Positions 22,026 through 34,442 of a stretch of DNA of 64,000 bases are shown here, piece after piece (within the stretch, counting starts at the first letter, position 1; the number at the start of each line of letters is the position of its first letter). The notes under the pieces are model-generated. The model searched no databases, was not told the origin of the DNA, and saw nothing but the letters and a program-made list of their open reading frames with translations. Made by a program: the position numbers and the translations under genes. The stretch comes from Liopterus haemorrhoidalis. Its lineage: Eukaryota > Arthropoda > Insecta > Coleoptera > Dytiscidae. Location of the stretch: contig OZ020611.1 of NCBI GenBank assembly GCA_963971575.1, forward strand, positions 246,102,654 through 246,166,653. Direction: 5' to 3'.

Positions 22026-22600
22026 AGTTCAACTTAGATTTCGTTCTGGAACTAAAAAATTGTCCTATTAATTGCTTTTTATGAAGATCCCAAACCGGAA
22101 ACGCAAGTTATTAAATTTTAAAATTTTAGAAAATTCATAACTAGTAAACCATGCTTTGCACAAAAAATTGTTTAAAACATGATTTGATGTATTTTTGAAG
22201 ATTTACCTAAATCTTTTTTTTAATTTTTTTAATTTATTTTTATTTTTTTACTTGCCCGTCCTTAATGTATAAGGGGCAAGTATTGTAATCGCGAAAATTT
22301 TCGATGTCGAGATTTTGACTGATAACCACGTTTCATGGTCCAGGGAATCCAAAAAACCTATTTTCGAAGTGCCGTCCATATGTTTGTATGTGTGTCTGTG
22401 TGCCTGTGTGTATCTGCCTGTGTGTGTCTGTGTGGGTGTATACACGATAACTCAAGAATTGTTTAACTGAGGGACATAATTTGATGTATTTTTGAAGGTT
22501 TACTTAAATCTTGTTTTTTTATTTATTTTTTTATTTTATTTTTTATTATTATTTTTTTTATTGGAGGGCAAATCTAGAGAAGGCCTCTTAAAATAATCGA
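22026..22600 (+). mobile_element. Helentron-like family C, partial plus complete copy
   Basis: 22026-22230 is the 3' half of a copy. A second copy begins with CTTGCCCGTCC (22251-22261), has a TG/TCTG-rich microsatellite (22380-22445) and ends at GGAGGGCAA (22563-22571), which is the inverted partner of the start. A related composite lies at 44263-45691. Confidence 0.6.
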
Positions 22601-22905
22601 GAAAATCGCAAATTATGCTTATTTGAATTTAATTGAAATCTCTCTATTTTTTTAATTCATGGCTAAATTTTGGCTAATAATGGTACAGATTTTTTGTATT
22701 TTTGGCTAGGATAGTCTTTTTGTGATTTGAAATATAAAAAAAAAAAATTTAACAGTTGCGAACTAAGTTACACTCACCACACTACACTTTACACTGTAGA
22801 GTAGTGTGCCGTGTTCAGATATTTTATTATATTATACGTTGCGATTCAACCTTTTGTTTGATTACTTTAGATTTTTGTTTTTAAGATATCAAAGAAAAAT
22901 AAATT

Positions 22906-23735
22906 CACTATAGGGGAAAAATTTTAAGATCGTAGCGCCACGCGGATTTTTTTGAAACCATTCTAAATCAGATACCACTTGACATTTACTAGTAAATAAT
23001 AGCGAAAAGTGTATCAAAAAACGACAAAAAATAAATAATTGTTTGGGATTTTCTGATTTTGTGAAGTGACATTACTTGTAAACATCTAAAATACTACATT
23101 TTGTGATCTGGTTTTAAGTTATGGCGGTTTTCCATTGTCGATTATTTTAACTATATTGGGGGAAATAATAATTCCCGTGTTGTTTATCAAGGGGTAGAAA
23201 TCTACAATGCTGGGCATATAATATTGTGTGGAGTCACTGAAAAAAACAGAGAGTTCATAAAGATTTATGCATATTGCCTACAAACTTGTGCATTACAAAC
23301 CCACACACAAGAACAGGAATTTTCAAGATATGCGATAATAAATACAAAATTGAAAATATTTTTTGTAGTCACTATCATTAAAATGTAATGAGCAAACTTT
23401 GATACAAGGGCTCACTTTTTTTCCAATTTTTAAATTGTTTATCTAAACATCGCGACGATTCCTAACCTCTTGCTTTCCCAATTTTGTTTCGAACCATACG
23501 GTGTCTGATATTAGTGGAAACAAATGAAACGATATTTCCGGGTTTCTTCTTTTCAATGAATTGCACATAGGCACACAACAATATGTATTATACATTTTTC
23601 AATGAGTATAATAAAACTTTAAAAACAAACTTCATACAAAACCAATACACAAAACGAAATGTTATCTGATGTACACAAGTTCATGAAACGCTCACCAGAT
23701 GGTAGGGTGCTTAGCTGCAAATCCCTATAGTAGTG
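22906..23735. mobile_element. MITE-like element with CTATAGGG ends and SWIM-gene fragment
   Basis: CACTATAGGGGAAAAATTTT at the left and the complement of CCCTATAGTAGTG at the right. Subterminal TCGTAGCGCC and CACCAGATGGTAGGGTGC recur at the ends of 60033-60809. The interior carries a piece of the SWIM-type gene, so the family is probably a deletion derivative of a SWIM-encoding transposon. Confidence 0.6.
23179..23385 (+). pseudogene. SWIM-protein N-terminal fragment, second copy
   Basis: Reads VVYQGVEIYNAGHIILCGVT then YAYCLQTCALQTHTQEQEF, matching VVEGEELLNAGNLMLCGILD and CGLCLQTSSLRTPP of the copy at 5087-5617. The zinc-finger segment itself is lost. Confidence 0.65.
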
Positions 23736-23879
23736 AAATACTTAAAAAACACAGTGTTAATAATAAAAAATACGTTTTTGAAATTGAAAAAAATAAAATA
23801 AACCATTTATCAATATATTTCTTATTAATCTAATGAAGACTTGAATACGAAGTAAATGCAGAAGAAAAAAAAATACAGA

Positions 23880-24050
23880 AATTGTGAAAATTCACACTTC
23901 AGATCAATATTTTTGGGGTTTTGTCCTACCTAAATTCTGCACAATGTTTACTTTTACTTTTTTTTTGTTATTACTTGAATTTTGAACAGTGTTTTCTTTT
24001 TTGTCATCACATGTAATGTTTCTAAGAGGGCGCCGTTAATATGGTTTGCC
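23880..24050. repeat. Family A 3' end fragment followed by T-run/TCATCAC repeat remnant
   Basis: TGTGAAAATTCACACTTCAG at 23884-23903 is the family A terminal hairpin. 23950-24050 carries two decayed T-run/TCATCAC-type units and a GGGCGCCG end like the hAT element at 26096. Confidence 0.45.
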
Positions 24051-24299
24051 TCATGCGCCAAAATTGTTCAGCACGTCCCTGATTCCGTATATTGACTTAT
24101 GTAATATTTAACTAAGCCCAGTGAAGGTGTGTTTTATGTATGCACATAAATTCGGTGAGTTTATTTTTAAAAGCGTGCCGGCCGGAGCCTATGGAGTGTT
24201 ATTGTTGCTCTGAGAATCGGTTAAAATTCTAAAGATAGTAGCAGAGGAGGGTATTGTGTCCATGACAATGGCCCTGCACACAGACAATATGACATTTCA

Positions 24300-24600
24300 G
24301 TGTATGAGCAGCGTGAGGCCGCATATCAATGCGGGACACGGGCAGTCGCACGTGCGTGCACCGTGTGTCCCCTCCTGCCGCCGCCCCCGCCGGGCCGGAG
24401 GTGTTAGGTAAGAGGCGAGGCGGAAGTGAGGACGGACAAGGCCGCTTGCATCCAGCTGATAGCGCTCTCTACGCACTGGATGAGTGTGAATGGCGTGACA
24501 GGAAGCGATGCGATAAGCGGGAGTTATCGCACCGCACTGTCACTCTGATGCGATTCTTATGCGCGTTTCCGGTTGAAAGAAGTGGTTGATACGCCTGGAT
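24300..24600. other. GC-rich low-repeat island
   Basis: Strong GC island (CCGCCGCCCCCGCCGGGCCGG near 24377). An 86-codon open frame here is explained by composition. No recognised domain. Confidence 0.35.
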
Positions 24601-24678
24601 GTTATACAACCCGCGGTGCACCTGATACACGCTGGTTGCTGACTATGAATTTTGCATTGAATAAAAAAACTAAAGTTA

Positions 24679-25224
24679 GTTTTACACAGTTCAATTAATT
24701 TGTTTTCAAAGTTTTTTGACAATTAATTGAAAAATTTATTGGTAACCTTAGAAACAACAGCATCACTTTACACACATCAATTTATTTATCAATTTTTTTG
24801 AAAATTTTTACATTACCAACTGTAAAACATGTTGACATATTTATCAAAATGAAAATATTGAAAAAATCTTCACAAAATTACGAGCTGTGAACAAAAACAA
24901 AAGAAATAACCTAGATGATGATAAATTAGAACGTTTGAGGTTATGTTAGATTTGAAACCGAAACACAAATAATATGTTTCGAGGTTATGCTACAACTAAA
25001 CAGTTGGTAATATCTTAACAGATAAAAATATACCTAGAATTCCCTAAAAAAATGATGAAAAATTGACGAAAAATAGAACTTGTTCTATTTTCAAAATAAA
25101 TTGATCAAATTTTTTGTCAGTTAATTGATCAATTAATTGACGAAATTTTTACGCTTTACACACATCAATTAATTGAATGTCAACTTTTTCAATTAATTGA
25201 TCAATTAATTGAATCGTGTAAAAC
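24679..25224. mobile_element. AT-rich MITE built of AATTAATTGATCAATT repeats
   Basis: GTTTTACACAGTTCAATTAA at the left is matched by the complement of the right end (TTAATTGAATCGTGTAAAAC). The subterminal zones carry repeated TTTACACACATCAAT and palindromic TCAATTAATTGATCAATT, possibly transposase binding sites. Confidence 0.65.
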
Positions 25225-25424
25225 CCATTTAAAGGAAGGAGGCTTTCTGAATTTTTACATACAATTTTTTCTGACGGAAATTATTTATTTTTTTAGTGTA
25301 CTTATTAAAAAGTGATGTACTTATTTAAAGTATATTCATAGTTAATAAATCATAAATAAAATACAGGTCTAAAATAGTTTTTAGTTATTTGCAGCCGAGC
25401 AAAAACGCAAAATGCAAAGACTAA

Positions 25425-26055
25425 AAAATTTGCTGTAGCCACCACAGGACCGACTGCCACCACAATGTACTTGTATAAAATACATTCTAGCAGCAGAGTA
25501 GAAATAATTTGGCCTAATATTTTCTAACAGAGATATTATTATCATGACCATGGAAACGTTACATATAAGTATGAAAAAATAGATAAAAAAATTTCGAAAA
25601 ATTTTTCAAACATTTTTCGTGTTATCAAATAATGTCTCAAATAAAAGTTGTTAGTTATTGTTTTTATAGCAACTTTTGTTAAATAAATTTTTTCGAAATA
25701 TTTTTCTGTTGCTAAATATTCGCAAAAATCTTAAAATCGATACGAGTAAACTCCCATTTCTAGTCAACCGATTTTTACCAAAAGTTGATCAACTAGTACC
25801 ATTGATGTCAGAAGCTCAAATATGAAGTTTTATAAAAATCCTTTTAGCCGAATTTGCTCTGCACGTGTACACAGACAGACGGACGGACGGACAGACAGAC
25901 AGATGGACAGACGGACAGACAGACAGACCGACAGACAACATGCTAAATATAGTGAAAACGTTATGTAGGGAGCTCAATTCGTGGAGATCCATGGAAATCT
26001 CGAAATGTCAAAATCGGTATGATCACAATACCTCCCTTATATATGTTGGCGGTCG
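25425..26055 (-). mobile_element. Helentron-like family B, full-length copy
   Basis: Left end carries the 3' hairpin variant and GACCGACTGCC; right end carries the 5' repeat TGTTGGCGGTCG. The GTCY run (25872-25938) and the conserved GATCACAATACCTCCCTTAT segment are present. It runs directly into a perfect palindrome at 26054-26077. Confidence 0.8.
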
Positions 26056-26095
26056 AATAAAAAGTACTTTTTATTCGACAATGGCGACCTGTCAT

Positions 26096-26355
26096 CAGAG
26101 CCGTAGTAAGGAAAACTTGCGCTGGGGGCAGAGCCATGTTTTGGCGCCCTTGGTAAATAAAAACAAGGTTCGTACCTCTCAAAATTTAAGTGATGAGCAA
26201 AAAAAAAAGGTCCTCACCTCCCAAAATTCAAGTGATGAGCAAAAAAAAGGTCCTCATCTTCACAATGGCGCCCCTTAGCAAGCCCGTCAGCGCCCTTTTC
26301 CTTAGTGCGCTAGGGGCCGTTGCCCCCTCCGCCCCCACTCCTTACTGCGGGTCTG
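26096..26355. mobile_element. hAT MITE, 260 bp, with internal tandem repeats
   Basis: Ends CAGAGCCGTAGTAAGGA and the complement of TCCTTACTGCGGGTCTG. Flanks CCTGTCAT (26088-26095) and CCTGTTAT (26356-26363) match at 7 of 8, as expected for hAT. The interior has about 40-bp units with AAGTGATGAGCAAAAAAAA and GGTCCTCA. Confidence 0.8.
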
Positions 26356-26504
26356 CCTGTTATAATTCTCTGCTATAAGTTCTTATTTATTTACTTGAGT
26401 ATTATTAATTTTATAATAATAAATTACAGATGTTTAATAGTGTTTTATTGATTGTTTGTATCTCCTATCTTAAGCTTCTTTTGAAAATATCAAGATTATT
26501 ATTT

Positions 26505-26577
26505 TTACCGACCGCCAACATATATAAGGCTGGTATTGTGATCATACCGATTTTGACATTTCGAGATTTCGATGGAC
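26505..26577 (+). mobile_element. Family B 5' end fragment
   Basis: Starts TACCGACCGCCAACATATAT and runs through GTGATCATACCGATTTTGAC, then stops. Confidence 0.7.
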
Positions 26578-26589
26578 TTCAGTCAAACG

Positions 26590-26655
26590 CTAACAGTTAC
26601 TAGAATTCAAAATCTAGTGCTTCTTAAATCGAAGAAACGGGCTATATTTCCGGTA
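26590..26655 (-). repeat. Family D hairpin arm fragment
   Basis: TTACTAGAATTCAAAATCTAG followed by a decayed CTTCTTAAATCGAAGAAAC; same core as 643-735. Confidence 0.5.
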
Positions 26656-26739
26656 CAAAAACGAAGCCACATTAACCTAAAATTTCTAAACAACTTTTTT
26701 CTTCCTTTGTTTAAAAACGAAAAGGACATAGTTATATTG

Positions 26740-26960
26740 GGGTGATTGTATTGTGTTCACGTGGTGTGCCGGTACGCCGGCAGCCGGTACACGTGGTGTT
26801 GTTATGGTCATGGTGCAGGCGGGCGTCGGGACGCCGATCAATACGATGCCGGGCGGAGCGTCGCGGTGCCGCACACAGCCCATGACCTCGCTCATACAGC
26901 CTCACTGCTTCCTCTCAATGCTTCCTGCACACACATACATATATACCCCGATATCCGCTA
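26740..26960. other. GC-rich low-repeat island
   Basis: GC-rich block containing CCGGTACGCCGGCAGCCGG near 26770. Overlapping open frames have no domain. 26961-27345 has nothing recognisable. Confidence 0.3.
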
Positions 26961-27349
26961 TCAGACAGATGCATCAGACAGACGTATCAGCTTCTACGTA
27001 CATATATATTTGCATCAGCATTATATTCAGATAAATGTCATATCGAAGTTTTATGAATTTTCTGTCTCATACAAATATTACTGTCGGAGAAAGAATATAT
27101 TTTTCTTTGTGCAAAACTTTGATGATACGTGGTAGCAATTCTTCTTTTTCCTATTAGTCGTTTCTTTCAAAAGAATAATAACCAATAATGTAAAGGTGGC
27201 CAAATATCTGAACCTACAACGTTGAATTTTAATAAGTAAAATATGATCGAGCAAAAATGCGTCTAGATATAATAATAGTTTATCATAAATAATAATAATA
27301 GTACAAGATACATATAAATACAGAAATATAGAAACACCTATATAGTCTG

Positions 27350-27460
27350 TTTCTTTGATTTAAGCAGAACTAAATTTTCAAATATAGTAACTTTTACAGA
27401 TTGATTGAAACTATTGATCATTTTGTTTAGGAAAGACCAACTTCAAAATATAAAATATTA
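27350..27460 (+). repeat. Family D hairpin arm
   Basis: Diverged copy of 1793-1895. An inverted partner is at 29920-30005, so the two may bound a 2.65 kb composite. Confidence 0.5.
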
Positions 27461-27504
27461 ACTAGTGACAACTTAAGAAAATTTAAATTTTATTTACCTG
27501 GAAT

Positions 27505-28612
27505 TTTTTGGATCTCTACGAATTGAGGTCCCTACATAACGTTTTCACTATTTTTAACATGATGTCTGTCTGTCTGTCTGTAAATTGAGAAATTTTACAG
27601 AAATTATTCGAAATTTTTCGTTTTATCAAAAAAGTCTCAAATAAAAGTTATTAGTTATTGCTTTTATAGCAACTTTTGTTCAATAATTTTTTTCGAAATA
27701 TTTTTCTGTTGTAAAATATTCACAAAAATCTTAAAATCGACACGAGTAAACTCCCATTTTTAGTCAACCGATTTTTACCAAAAGTTGATCAACTCGTGCC
27801 ATTGATGGCAGAAGCTTAAATATAAAGTTTCATAAAAATCCTTTTAGCCGAATTTGCTCTGCACGTGTACACAGACGGACAGACAGACAGACAGACAGGC
27901 AGACGGACAGACGGACAGACAGACAGACAGATAGACGGACAGACAGACCGACAGACATCATGCTAAAAATAGTCAAAATGTTATGTAAGGACCTCAATTC
28001 GTGGAGATCCATCGAAATCTCGAAATGTCAAAATCAGTATGATCACAATACTTCCCTTATATATGTTGCTGGTCGGTAATTAAGAATTGGAAAAAATTTC
28101 GAAAAATTTTAAAAAAATTATTCGAAATTTTTCGTTTTATCAAAAAACGTCTCAAATAAAAGTTATTAGTTATTGCTTTTATAGCAACTTTTGTTTAATA
28201 AATTTTTTCGAGATATTTTTCTGTTGTGAAATATTCGCAAAAATCTTAAAATCGACACGAGTAAACTCCCATTTCTAGTCAACCGATTTTTACCAAAAGT
28301 TGATCAACTCGTGCCATTGATGGCAGAAGCTTAAATATGAAGTTTCATAAAAATCCTTTCAGCCGAATTTGCTCTGCACGTGTACACAGACAGACGGACG
28401 GACAGACAGACAGACGGACAAACAGACAGACCGACTTTCAATTTTTTCATACCCATATGTAACGTTTCCGTGGTCATGATAAATAATATTTCTGTTAAAA
28501 AATATTAGGCCAAGTTATTTCTACTCTGCTGCTAAATAAATACATTATTTTATATAAGAACTTTATGATGGTGGTCGGTCCTGTGGTGGCCACAGCTGAT
28601 TTTTTTGTAGTG
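27505..28612. mobile_element. Scrambled cluster of family B segments
   Basis: Four blocks: 27505-27585 in plus sense (5' region to GTCT run), 27590-28079 in minus sense (body to 5' end), 28083-28437 in minus sense again, then 28438-28612 in plus sense ending with the 3' hairpin CTGTGGTGGCCACAG. The blocks join inside the element body, not at element ends. Confidence 0.7.
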
Positions 28613-28799
28613 TTGGAATCACTGAAAATCATTTGTGTTGGCGACATTTTTAGCCCCAGTATGGCCGCCGTTGCGCTACTTTATATAATCTAGTGATTTT
28701 GATTTTTATAAGGCCGTGAGTGACCTAATTTAACTTTTGGTCTAACCTAATTTCATTTTGTATAATTGTAACCAATTCTATGTTAGCGTAATGTAATGT

Positions 28800-29060
28800 A
28801 TTGGTGGCCAGGTGGACGAGAATAAATGTGTTGCGGATAATGGCTTGCACTAGTTCAGCATTGGATGATGGAGGTGATGGTGTGATCATTAACCTTGACA
28901 CAGATGACTGTGGAAGTAAACAAGGATGCGGAGCGCAGAGAGCGCGGCGACTGCAGTCTTGTCATTGCTCTCCACCAGGAAGTGGCTCCACTGATCGAAT
29001 GCCCTCATCGACATTTCCGACAACTCACTCACTGCATTCACTCACGGACATTCACAATGA
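28800..29060. other. GC-rich low-repeat island
   Basis: Moderately GC-rich with overlapping short open frames; no domain recognised. A LINE fragment starts immediately downstream. Confidence 0.25.
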
Positions 29061-29081
29061 TTTGTGCACTTCAGAATTATA

Positions 29082-29650
29082 TCGCTAAAGTACAAGGGTT
29101 ACCTTTTAGGTTTTTGCAAAAGACTACTAGATTGCAATAATAAAATAATTACATGCCAAAAAACAATTTTAAAAATTTTGTTTAACAAACCTAGACGTTA
29201 TCCAAGCGATAAACTATATAAGGAAACTAAAATCCTCGATCCACGACAAATATTTTCCCAACATGCACTGCTAAAAATACAAAAAAACAGAAACATTATA
29301 AAATACACCTCACACGGTAAATCTACAAGAAATGAACTAAATAAAAACTCTATTATACCAAAAATAAAAAAATCTATATTTAAACAAAGTTTTACTTATC
29401 TAACTCCAAAATTATTTAACAACTTACCTAATGAAATTAAATCAATAAAAAATCAAAATTCTCATAAAAATAAAGTTAAAAAATGGATTAAACAAACCGA
29501 TATACAATGTATTCATGCTGTCATAGACTCTTAAATTAAACAAAAATTAAATCAAAAACATCATATTTGAAACGTAAATATATAGCACCTAATGTAAAAT
29601 AAATAAATTTAAAAAAATAAATAAATAAATAAATAAATAAATAAAAAAAT
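29082..29650 (+). mobile_element. 5'-truncated LINE with C-terminal ORF end and (TAAA)n tail
   Basis: The frame ending at 29534 reads RLLDCNNKIITCQKTILKIL, then PSDKLYKETKILDPRQIFSQ and FTYLTPKLFNNLPNEIKSIK. This is the region after the RT domain in Jockey/CR1-like LINEs (compare 8551-8814). It is followed by a short 3' UTR and an (AAAT)n tail at 29612-29645. The 5' end is cut near 29082. Confidence 0.75.
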
Positions 29651-29835
29651 ATTGCCAATATATGTACTCATGATGAATAGTCATTATTAAATAGATAGTA
29701 AGTGCCCCACCACAAGATAATACTCTTATTGGGTGCACTATTCCAAAATATTATGTATTATTACTATATGTACTTTCAACTAGAATTAAGATTAATGTAG
29801 ATAATTGTACTATATTTAACTAATGGGAATAAATT

Positions 29836-29857
29836 ATATTATTATTATTATTATTAT
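29836..29857. repeat. (ATT)n microsatellite
   Basis: About seven ATT units. Flanking DNA 29650-29915 shows nothing else. Confidence 0.7.
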
Positions 29858-29919
29858 TAATATTGAAATGTGTCATTATTATACTCGTAAAATTTGACAT
29901 TTGACAGTAGACTTTTGCT

Positions 29920-30005
29920 AAACAAAATTATCAAAAGTTTCACTTAATCTGCAAAAGTAACTAGAATTAAAAATCTAGTTCCGCCTAAACCAAAGAAACA
30001 GACTT
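29920..30005 (-). repeat. Family D hairpin arm
   Basis: TAACTAGAATTAAAAATCTAG hairpin core followed by CCGCCTAAACCAAAGAAACAG; inverted relative to 27350-27460. Confidence 0.55.
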
Positions 30006-30084
30006 AAATCTTGTGGTATCCATTGAGCTGTAGACCACGGTGGTTGGTATCTTACACTTTTCGTGACACCATCTCCAGCACGTG

Positions 30085-30540
30085 GTTAACCCTTTACTGC
30101 ATGAATTTTTATTTTTGGATGAAATAATTCATGAGCATTAGGAATTGTTTCTTATTGATAGAAAAATTAATTAAAAAAATATATTTAAAATATTAATTAT
30201 TATTTTTATGAAAAAATAATAATTTAAATAATAATTTAGGGTTTGTGCCATACATGGAATATTATGATTCTACATTATGTTACAAAAGAAAATGATTCCG
30301 TATTATTTGCTCGTCAATTGCTAGGTGTTCTTCATTAGGGATTAAAAGCAGTCGCCCTCAAATTTTTGAAAGAAAAGGTCGTATCTTCTAGTTGTCCTTT
30401 CTCAATAAATTCAGAGTTATCGTTGAAGTGCAAATTCCGCTTGATATCCTCAAATCTATTGCAGCCCATTAGTTGAGATACTGCAGGATCCATTGCTGTG
30501 TATGTGCCATATATGAACATTCATAAACTAACGTTCTGAT
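30085..30540 (-). mobile_element. piggyBac-type element, left end plus transposase fragment
   Basis: TTAA at 30085-30088 is followed by CCCTTTACTGCATGA, as expected for a piggyBac end in its TTAA target. The minus strand at 30520-30335 encodes LMGCNRFEDIKRNLHFNDNS, a piggyBac transposase N-terminal motif, followed by a frame that soon ends. No right end was found; the rest is deleted. Confidence 0.7.
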
Positions 30541-30589
30541 TCAGTTTTAAAAGTATTATTTCAATTAATCATTATTTTGAATTTAGTTA

Positions 30590-31160
30590 TTTATTTGTAA
30601 TGAAATGAGTGGTGGTGTGATGTGCGAATTGTCCCTGACATTAAATACAAAGTACAGTCGGTCGTAAACATCTGAGTGTTTGAGTTGGGATGGGATGGGA
30701 TGTGAAGTGTGTGTCATTTAAATATATCCGTGTCTTTCCACATGCGAGACATCTGTCCTCGCAGATATGCTATTTGTGGAGTGTAATGCCCCCCCCCCCC
30801 CCCCCGACATGCATCGCCTAAAAGCATTTCAGGCACATTTTCAACTTCACCGCTTCTCTAACTCCGCTCTACACCGCATACAATATTGCATCTTCAAACT
30901 CGCTCAATAAAAGTTTATAAACTCCTCTTAACGGATTGGAGTACCTACTGCTTTTAAAAAGTTTGAAAAATTTAATTAATTGTGAAGTTAATTTGCACTA
31001 TTTATAAATTAAATAATTGCTGTACTTGATCGATTGTTTTTATAGAATTTTATTGCCTCCTTCAAAATGTTTCTAATGCTTAAAATTTCGTTCTCATTGT
31101 TTTTGAACAGGTTTTTGAGTGACATTTTTAGGTTTTCGTAGTTAAAACCGAAAACTTTTA
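30590..31160. other. No gene; 17-nt C run
   Basis: Mixed DNA with GGGATGGGATGGGATG repeats near 30687 and a C run at 30789-30805. A CAGGGCCGGGTTAATC segment at 31169-31184, just outside, resembles a hAT end without partner. Confidence 0.4.
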
Positions 31161-31336
31161 TATAGTAAAGGACAGGGCCGGGTTAATCTATTTTGGGGCC
31201 TAGACATTTTTTCCCTGCTGGGCCCCCACATCAGACCAAAAAAAAAAAAAAATACTCTGCAAAAAATTAGAAAACAAATTAAATTAAATAAATAAATAAT
31301 GTTCCTGGGGTAGTTAAAAACTAATGCATATGTTAA

Positions 31337-32345
<1,009 letters not shown>

Positions 32346-33230
32346 TGTATTATTATTATTTTATAATTTATGTTTTAGTGTATAATGTGGGACGTCAAAT
32401 GAAAGCTCTTGTAACGTTGAACAACTACCATAATAAATTTTTATTATCCTTTATGACAGGATTATTTTTGTTAATCTTTTCAAAAAAATTTAGTTCCGTA
32501 TCCCTCTATTAATCAAAGCGGTTGATATAAAAATCTGAGTAATGTGTATTACTGAAATGTGAAAATATCGAATTCTTGGTATATTTGAAACAATATGAAT
32601 TTTTAAGGTAATATACGGTATTAAATTAAGATAATTAATACATAAAATTGTTAACATTGATGCAGTGATGGGAATAAATATTGTTCCAGACATACAGTAC
32701 TACTAAATACTTGCGAAATCCTAAAATTAAAACTTAATAAGAAAACTTTACGTGATTTTTTTAATGTTGTCATTTCGTGTTAATTGTATTAAATCGTTGA
32801 TAAATGATCTCCGTGTGTTTATAAACTAAGTTTTTATCGTCCCTAATTAGCAACATTAGCCTACATTTATAAAATATCGTGTCATTTTTTGAAATAATCA
32901 TTGGGGCGAGTCGAGGGTCGCGATGTAATGTGGGGGAGGGGGGTTGCAGGTGATGTAGGGTGACACCTGACGTCCATAACGGCGCGCCCTCTCTCGTAGT
33001 ATTCACGCACGGGGCACGCACGGCCAGGTGGGTGTACAGATGCGCGCGCTGTTTACACATTTGTTTTTATTGAATATGAAGCAGCCACGTCCTCTCGCTC
33101 CCTCGGGACTTGTACATGGACACAGGAACTGATTACATGCTAGAATTCGATGTTTCGCCCTATAGTGACGTTTCCTCTCATTTTGTAGTTTTTTTTTATG
33201 AATTTTGTTTGATTCTTTAGTCTTAAAATG
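32346..33230. other. Mostly featureless; GC-rich patch at 32900-33060
   Basis: AT-rich to about 32890, then a GC-rich block (CGGCGCGCCC near 32980) with no domain. A mariner element follows. Confidence 0.35.
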
Positions 33231-33232
33231 TA

Positions 33233-34136
33233 ATGGGTGTTTTTTTTAGAGGTATAGAACTTTAAATTGCAATAAAACAACGATGGATTATTCGATTGAC
33301 ATGAATTTTTTTTTATTCGAAAGATAATCTTGTGGCATTACATTTTAAATATGATTTCTGGCATATGACCGCCACGGCTGGCTCGGATGTAGTCCAATCT
33401 GGACGTCCAATTTTCGATGACTTTTTCCAACATTTGTGGCCGTATATCGGCAATAACACGGCGAATGTTGTCTTCCAAATGGACAAGCGTTTGTGGCTTA
33501 TCCGCATAGACCAATGACTTTACATAGCCCCACAGAAAGTAGTCCAGCGGTGTTAAATCACAAGATCTTGGAGGCCAATTCACAGGTCCAAAACGTGAAA
33601 TTAGGCGGTCACCAAACGTGTCTTTCAATAAATCGATTGTGGCACGAGCTGTGTGACATGTTGCGCCGTCTTGTTGGAACCACAGCTCCTGGACATCATG
33701 GCTGTTCAATTCAGGAATGAAAAAGTTAGTAATCATGGCTCTATACCGATCACCATTGACTGTAACGTTCTGGCCATCAGTACGCTCTACAGTACCAATA
33801 GCTTCTTCTGTACGCACCGTACGGCGTCTCTGGGGATGCGAGTTATCAATAAGAGTAAACGTGGTGCGAAAACGTTCCATGGTTAATCGAATTAACTGCT
33901 CTGATGGACGATTTTGTCGACGATAAAATGGACGTAGTGCGCGATACGTATTCCGCACAGAACCATTATTTTCGAAATAAAATTGCACTATTTGCAAGCG
34001 TTGTTCAGGCGTGAGTCTATTCATGATGAATTGCCAAACCAAACTGAGAATAAATCACTTGACAGCTGTTAAATCGGTCGCCATCTTGAACAGTAATGCC
34101 AACTTAAAGTTCTATACCTCTAAAAAAAACACCCGT
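33233..34136 (-). mobile_element. mariner-type element with 31-bp perfect TIR core
   Basis: The ends read AYGGGTG followed by a T run and AGAGGTATAGAACTTTAA; the 31-bp core is identical at both ends. TA at 33231-33232 and 34137-34138 is the target duplication. 904 bp, too short for a full element. The minus strand carries an internally deleted transposase frame. Confidence 0.9.
33338..34042 (-). pseudogene. Internally deleted mariner-type transposase, open frame of 234 codons
   Basis: The N-terminal helix-turn-helix part (MNRLTPEQRLQIVQFYFENN, true Met probably at 34024) runs to about residue 85. It then joins directly to the C-terminal catalytic part, WFQQDGATCHTA (second Asp) and WPPRSCDLTPLDYFLWG (third Asp). 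I count 41 residues between these two Asp, a DD41D-like spacing. The segment with the first catalytic Asp is missing, yet the frame stays open. Full-length relatives are near 350 residues. It should bind DNA but not catalyse. Confidence 0.85.
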
Positions 34137-34138
34137 TA

Positions 34139-34440
34139 CAACTTTAGCCAGGTACTTTGTTTGATGAAGGATATGGAAGATTGTTCAGGCCAAGAGGGCC
34201 ATCATGGCAGATTTTTGCTATGGGCGGGGACCCATGAAAAGGTTCCAGTAGAGATGGGAACTTGTATCAGGTGACAATGAAATTTATATATTATTTTTAT
34301 TTATATCATATATAATCCAATCTTTCAAATATGATGCAGCATGTGTTTGCATGTTTTGTATTATTAATAATACAAAATCTTCCTCCACTCAATTTCGGTG
34401 TTCCACAGGTATCAGTTCTAAGCCCATTATTATTTCTAAT
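34139..34440. other. No recognisable feature
   Basis: Short spacer between the mariner element and the next family A copy. Confidence 0.5.
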
Positions 34441-34442
34441 TT

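Noticed and set aside
26746..27135. Two overlapping plus-strand frames of 93 and 129 codons
   Set aside because: Both lie in a GC-rich island and run into AT-rich DNA without domain signal.
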